A stretch of DNA of 19,232 nucleotides from an uncultured Prevotellaceae bacterium. GTDB lineage: Bacteria > Bacteroidota > Bacteroidia > Bacteroidales > Bacteroidaceae. Positions within the stretch are counted from its first letter, which is position 1; every line of letters starts with the position of its first letter. The stretch lies in assembly GCA_937891085.1 (NCBI GenBank), contig CALAEY010000035.1, forward strand, positions 1 through 19,232. Direction: 5' to 3'. Made by a program: the position numbers and the translations under genes. The notes under the pieces are model-generated. The model made no database searches. It had not been told where the DNA came from and saw only the letters and a list, made by a program, of their open reading frames with translations. Positions 16,196 to 19,232 of the stretch are shown here, piece by piece.

Positions 16196-16229
16196 AAAAA
16201 AGCATGGACGATAAATACTCATCCATGCT
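16196..16229 (-). terminator. Intrinsic terminator-like hairpin before the methyltransferase
   Basis: Read on the minus strand, AGCATGGA (16229-16222) and TCCATGCT (16208-16201) form a perfect 8-bp stem with a 13-base loop, followed by TTTTTTG. It lies about 50 bases before the methyltransferase ATG, inside the leader. Flanking stems CTACAAC/GTTGTAG and GGTGGG/CCCACC extend it. Confidence 0.65.
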
Positions 16230-16407
16230 CTGAGGTTGTAGGATACCCACCAAACCGGATAAGTCACGCCCATGCATAACGCACAGGCGTTTGCGACTTA
16301 TTCATTCGGTTTGATTTTTGAAACTTCCTACATTTCAGAGCAATTCCGAATAACAGCAAACGCTTGTTAATAATAATCCACAATGTTGTGAAGGATTAGC
16401 ATCCTTC
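16196..16407 (-). ncRNA. Structured leader RNA or independent small RNA upstream of the methyltransferase
   Basis: The minus-strand RNA runs from the predicted start near 16406 to a T-run near 16196. It contains a 5' hairpin (GAAGGAT/ATCCTTC, 16391-16408). The rod formed by CAAACCG (16251-16257)/CGGTTTG (16307-16313), ATAAGTC (16259-16265)/GACTTAT (16295-16301) and ACGCC (16266-16270)/GGCGT (16286-16290) follows. The last element is a hairpin with a U-run. A helix of 16227-16243 with 16326-16341 encloses the rod. Pairing over 16180-16251 is perfect across three nested stems (6, 7 and 8 bp). Promoter, compact fold and terminator together suggest either an attenuator for the downstream operon or a free RNA of about 210 nt. 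The family is not identified; a rod with a large bubble recalls 6S RNA, but I have no evidence beyond shape. Confidence 0.55.
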
Positions 16408-16412
16408 AAAGG

Positions 16413-16443
16413 CAAAGATAGTGCAAACCGCACACAGAACAAA
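16413..16443 (-). promoter_or_regulatory. Bacteroidetes-type promoter for the leader RNA and methyltransferase operon
   Basis: On the minus strand TTTG (16443-16440) is followed after exactly 19 bases by TATCTTTG (16420-16413). Both boxes and the spacing fit the Bacteroidetes consensus. Transcription would start near 16406 and run toward the methyltransferase. Confidence 0.8.
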
Positions 16444-16529
16444 ATATTCTGGACTTTTTTTTATGTTGAAGTGCAGTCTATTGAGTGCTCTATGCCTCCC
16501 CTTATTGTTAGCATTAAGCATCTTTAGAG

Positions 16530-16621
16530 GTAAAACATTACTATCATTTTAAGTAAGACATTACCAATGTGCAGCTAGAGAGATTAGTAATGTGCAAGGC
16601 AAAACATTAGTAAAATGTTTG
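16530..16621 (+). repeat. Tandem repeat block A, four units of 23 bp
   Basis: Four consecutive 23-bp units start at 16530, 16553, 16576 and 16599. They are degenerate but share a core like AAACATTAGTAATGTGCA, with ATTA and the following A and T constant. The core ACATTAGTAATGT is itself palindromic. Confidence 0.7.
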
Positions 16622-16635
16622 AGGGTTGATTTCTA

Positions 16636-16700
16636 TATGAATGCAGGGCACAAACCATATGAAAACAGGTCACAACTCATAAGGATGCAGGGAACAAACC
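16636..16700 (+). repeat. Tandem repeat block B, three units of about 22 bp
   Basis: Units at 16636-16657, 16658-16679 and 16680-16700 share TATGAATGCAGGGCACAAAC with changes. A fourth start (TATGAGTTGGGGG) follows at 16701. The sequence is unrelated to block A, but the period is nearly the same. Confidence 0.7.
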
Positions 16701-16740
16701 TATGAGTTGGGGGCTCATGAAAAAAAAAGAAAAAAGCAAA

Positions 16741-16987
16741 AAGTCTTCACTCTTCACAAGGATAGTTCAACACATTGTTATACAATGGTTTATTAGTATG
16801 AAGACCTGTCTCAGGTCTTCACAAGTCTTCACGGCAAAGTAAACTATTATCGGATTAGTCAACTTAAATCAGGAAATGACAAGGTGTGATGAGGCGTGAA
16901 GAGATGTGAAGAGTTTGCGCAACTCTTCACATCAATAACAGCATATTAGTCAGCGAGATATACCATGTTTGTGAAGAGTGAAGACTT
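16741..16987. repeat. 247-bp element bounded by a perfect 19-bp inverted repeat
   Basis: AAGTCTTCACTCTTCACAA (16741-16759) has its exact reverse complement at 16969-16987. Inside are a 10-bp palindrome, TGAAGACCTG/CAGGTCTTCA (16799-16808, 16812-16821), and a 13-bp hairpin, GATGTGAAGAGTT/AACTCTTCACATC (16903-16915, 16921-16933). The word GTGAAGA recurs in both orientations. There is no ORF inside and no clear target-site duplication at the edges. It could be a MITE-like element or a structured regulatory site. Confidence 0.6.
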
Positions 16988-17016
16988 ATTTTGAGAATTT
17001 GTGAAAAAACTTTTTT

Positions 17017-17060
17017 CCTCACGAGGGAAAAATAAAAACCTCACGAGGGAGAAAAAGTAA
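17017..17060 (+). repeat. Tandem repeat block C, two units of 22 bp
   Basis: Units at 17017-17038 and 17039-17060 share CCTCACGAGGGA followed by an A-rich tail. CCTCACGAGG is a small self-complementary hairpin. Confidence 0.7.
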
Positions 17061-17102
17061 AGTAGAAGTTGGTTAAAACTCAGCTTTTGCCTGAGCAATC
17101 AT

Positions 17103-17168
17103 TTACTAGAACTAAACGGGTCGCTTACTAGAACTAAACAGGACGCTTACTTGGACTAAGCCCTATAA
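17103..17168 (+). repeat. Tandem repeat block D, three units of 22 bp
   Basis: Units at 17103-17124 and 17125-17146 differ at only two positions (shared part TTACTAGAACTAAAC, then GG and CGC). A third, diverged unit (TTACTTGGACTAAG) occupies 17147-17168. Confidence 0.75.
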
Positions 17169-17182
17169 ATTCTCATGAGAAT
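17169..17182. repeat. 14-bp perfect palindrome
   Basis: ATTCTCATGAGAAT is fully self-complementary. It lies between repeat block D and the alaS terminator. The inner TCTCATG recurs in the terminator loop region at 17200-17206. The function is unknown. Confidence 0.5.
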
Positions 17183-17184
17183 AT

Positions 17185-17224
17185 AAAAACAAGGACGGCT
17201 CTCATGTTCTTTGAGAACCGTCCT
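17185..17224 (-). terminator. Intrinsic terminator of alaS
   Basis: On the minus strand AGGACGGTTCTCA (17224-17212) and TGAGAGCCGTCCT (17204-17192) form a 13-bp stem with one G-U pair and a 7-base loop, followed by TGTTTTTAT. On the + strand the same pair becomes a C/A mismatch and no T-run follows, which fixes the direction. It is 40 bp past the alaS stop. Confidence 0.9.
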
Positions 17225-17263
17225 CGTTAATGGTTTGATACGTTATCGTTCTTTTACAATGCT

Positions 17264-19232
17264 TTATAGCTTTGCCAATTCAAGTACCTTGTCAACAGCT
17301 GCTGTCAGGCCATCAGCATTCTTGCCACCAGCAGTAGCATAGTGAGGCTGACCACCACCACCACCTTGAATCAGTTTGCCGGCTTCGCGAACCAAAGCTC
17401 CTGCATTCAACTCGTGGCTCTTCACCAGGTCGTCGCTGATCATTACACTGATAAGTGGACGGCCGTTCTCAGTTGAACCAATCACGCAGAACAGATTCTC
17501 AGGAATAGCCTCACGCACCTTGAATACCAAGTCTTTGGCAGCATTGGCTGCAATAGGCAAAACGGCTTTTACCACCTTTACACCATTACGGTTTTCTGCA
17601 TGTGCCACCAACTGGTTCTTCATATTCTCAACAGCTTGTGCCTGGAACTTCTCGATTTCCTTCTTCATGTCATCGTGCTCGTTGATGTATCGCTGCATGG
17701 CTCCCATCAGGTCAGGGGCATTGTTGAACAATGCGCGCATGCCCTTGATGGTGTCTTCCATCGTGTAGAGCAAGTCTTCGAGCTTCTTACCAGTGATGGC
17801 CTCAATACGACGAACGCCAGCTGCAACACTGCTCTCACTCACAATCTTGAACATACCGATATGTCCTGTTGACTTCACGTGGATACCACCACAGAACTCT
17901 ACACTGTCGGCAAACTGTACCACACGTACCTTATCGCCATACTTCTCACCAAACAAGGCAATGGCTCCCATCTTCTTGGCTTCTTCCAATGGGGTGTCGC
18001 GATGCTCTTGCAATGGGATATTGGCACGTATCTTTTCATTGACAATGCGTTCTACCTGACGCAACTCTTCATCTGTCACTTTCTGGAAGTGAGAGAAGTC
18101 GAAGCGAAGGGTCTCAGGTGAAACGAATGAACCTTTCTGCTCAACATGGGTACCCAAGACTTGGCGCAAGGCTGCATCTAATAGGGGGGTAGCGGAGTGG
18201 TTAGCTGCACTGGCGGCACGTTTCTCCAAATCAACGCAAGCCATGAAGTTGGCTTCAGGATGCTCAGGCTGTTTGTTGGCAATGTGTACGGTCATACCGT
18301 TCTCATGCTTGGCATCCACGATGTCGATGGTCTCGAACTCGCTGCAGATTACGCCACATTCGCCTACCTGACCACCCATCTCGCCATAGAACGGGGTGTA
18401 GTCGAGCACTATCTGATAGAATGTCTGTTTTTTCTGAGTAATCTTGCGGTAGCGAAGGATGTGACATTCGTATTCGCTATAGTCATAGCCTACGAACTCT
18501 GTTTCTCCCTCACGAAGCGTTATCCAGTCGCCTGTCTCAACAGCAGCTGCGTTGCGGGCACGGGCTTTCTGCTTTTCCATCTCTTCGCCAAACTGCTTCT
18601 CATCTACCGTCAGACCGTTCTCACGGCAAATCAGTTCGGTAAGGTCGAGTGGGAAGCCGTAGGTGTCAAACAAAGTAAATGCCTGCACACCATCCAATTC
18701 GGTCTTGCCTTTTGCTTTCACGTCATCCATCGCCTTGTTCAGCAGGTTGATGCCATTGTCAAGTGTGCGCAAGAAAGAATCTTCCTCTTCCTTCATCACC
18801 TTGGCAATAAGCTCACGCTGAGCCTCCAACTCTGGATAGGTAGCACCCATCTCGCGAATCAGCACAGGCAGCAGCTTATAGATAAATGCCTCTTTCTGTC
18901 CTAAGAAGGTATAAGCGTAACGAATGGCACGGCGCAGGATGCGACGAATCACATAACCAGCCTTGGCATTGCTTGGCAACTGTCCGTCGGCAATAGAGAA
19001 GGCGATGGTGCGCAAGTGATCTGCTACTACACGCATAGCTACATCCAACTTGTCGTCCTTACCGTATTGGTGACCCGACAATCGTCCAATCTCCTGGATG
19101 ATAGGCTGGAAGATATCGGTATCGTAGTTAGACTGTTTGCCTTGCAGGGAGCGAACCAAACGCTCAAAGCCCATACCGGTATCAATAACCTTAGCGGGCA
19201 GAGGCTCAAGGCTTTGGTCGGCCTTGCGGTTA
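17264..19232 (-). CDS. alaS: Alanyl-tRNA synthetase, 5' part outside the window
   Basis: AlaRS charges tRNA-Ala and clears mischarged Ser or Gly with its own editing domain. The frame is open through the right edge; codons before the internal Met read PLPAKVIDTGMGFERL, so the gene continues beyond 19232. About 655 C-terminal residues are visible. They comprise the end of the aminoacylation domain with the tRNA-recognition helices (GYVIRRILRRAIRYAY), a linker, the editing domain (THVEQKGSFV, then EFCGGIHVKSTGHIG) and the C-Ala domain ending in GGGGGQPHYATAGG. The editing motif, usually HxxxH, reads NHSATPLL: the second His is Pro (codon at 18185-18187). The CxxxH part of the site is intact. 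The gene ends with a good terminator. Confidence 0.96.
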   Translation of the reverse strand, partial: NRKADQSLEPLPAKVIDTGMGFERLVRSLQGKQSNYDTDIFQPIIQEIGRLSGHQYGKDDKLDVAMRVVADHLRTIAFSIADGQLPSNAKAGYVIRRILRRAIRYAYTFLGQKEAFIYKLLPVLIREMGATYPELEAQRELIAKVMKEEEDSFLRTLDNGINLLNKAMDDVKAKGKTELDGVQAFTLFDTYGFPLDLTELICRENGLTVDEKQFGEEMEKQKARARNAAAVETGDWITLREGETEFVGYDYSEYECHILRYRKITQKKQTFYQIVLDYTPFYGEMGGQVGECGVICSEFETIDIVDAKHENGMTVHIANKQPEHPEANFMACVDLEKRAASAANHSATPLLDAALRQVLGTHVEQKGSFVSPETLRFDFSHFQKVTDEELRQVERIVNEKIRANIPLQEHRDTPLEEAKKMGAIALFGEKYGDKVRVVQFADSVEFCGGIHVKSTGHIGMFKIVSESSVAAGVRRIEAITGKKLEDLLYTMEDTIKGMRALFNNAPDLMGAMQRYINEHDDMKKEIEKFQAQAVENMKNQLVAHAENRNGVKVVKAVLPIAANAAKDLVFKVREAIPENLFCVIGSTENGRPLISVMISDDLVKSHELNAGALVREAGKLIQGGGGGQPHYATAGGKNADGLTAAVDKVLELAKL

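Noticed and set aside
15950..16273. 107-codon minus-strand ORF overlapping the methyltransferase start and leader
   Set aside because: It is in another frame of the methyltransferase gene and extends into the hairpins; no domain or ribosome-binding site supports it.
16151..16279. Small + strand ORF (about 42 codons) over the structured element
   Set aside because: It coincides with the hairpin arms, has no Shine-Dalgarno or family features, and its sequence is explained by RNA or DNA structure.
16272..16370. Second small + strand ORF (32 codons) over the same element
   Set aside because: It overlaps the same stems and has no coding support; any peptide similarity to other genomes would more likely reflect a conserved nucleotide element.
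16196..16407. Retron or tmRNA
   Set aside because: There is no reverse transcriptase nearby, and no tRNA-like ends or tag-reading frame of a tmRNA.
16435..16462. + strand terminator (CAGAA/TTCTG followed by eight Ts)
   Set aside because: The stem is only 5 bp and AT-rich, the T-run is offset by three bases, and no + strand gene precedes it; it overlaps the minus-strand promoter.
16530..17168. CRISPR array
   Set aside because: The units are directly adjacent with no spacers, differ from block to block, and no cas gene is present.
16530..17168. Plasmid-type iteron origin
   Set aside because: The 22-23 bp period is suggestive, but there is no replication initiator gene and the surroundings are chromosomal.

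Overview
The window looks like a chromosome segment from a Bacteroidales bacterium, most likely Prevotella or a close relative. The evidence is the protein sequences (an L13 that begins MDTLSYKT from a GTG start, an S2 with a long charged tail, an RG/RY-rich RluB-type synthase), promoters of the Bacteroidetes type (TAnnTTTG at -7, TTTG near -33), weak Shine-Dalgarno sites, and the gene order L13-S9-S2-EF-Ts. Species cannot be fixed from sequence reading alone.

Layout, left to right. 1-53: 3' part of a tRNA-Val(UAC), then an intrinsic terminator. 182-4366 (+): purB, an RluB-type pseudouridine synthase and asnS, closed by a terminator. 4444-7500 (+): the translation operon rplM-rpsI-rpsB-tsf, with a textbook promoter, leader RNAs and a strong terminator. 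7515-7853 (-): a YciH/SUI1-type initiation factor homologue, divergent from a + strand run of FAH-family hydrolase, ispF, a secreted subtilisin-like protease, xseA, xseB, ilvE and trmB (to 13785), which ends in a terminator.

13885-17263 is an accessory-looking island inserted between trmB and alaS. It holds a two-gene minus-strand operon: an EcoRI-type adenine DNA methyltransferase followed, with a 4-base overlap, by a DUF262-HNH nuclease. I read this as a restriction-modification-like or other defence module. Upstream of it, a near-perfect Bacteroidetes promoter drives a leader of about 260 nt that folds into large nested hairpins. One of these is an intrinsic terminator lying before the methyltransferase start, and a competing helix overlaps it, so the leader could be an attenuator or could release a separate small RNA. 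Beyond it are about 750 bp without genes, containing four different tandem-repeat blocks that all have a 22-23 bp period, plus a 247 bp element bounded by a perfect 19-bp inverted repeat.

17264 to the right edge (-) is most of alaS, open at its 5' end. Its editing domain has Pro where the second His of the usual HxxxH motif should be.

Most genes are ordinary housekeeping ones (translation, purine and isoprenoid synthesis, branched-chain amino acids, DNA repair, tRNA modification). The parts that deserve attention are the methyltransferase/DUF262-HNH operon with its structured leader, the repeat-rich intergenic DNA beside it, the rpsB leader and the altered AlaRS editing site.
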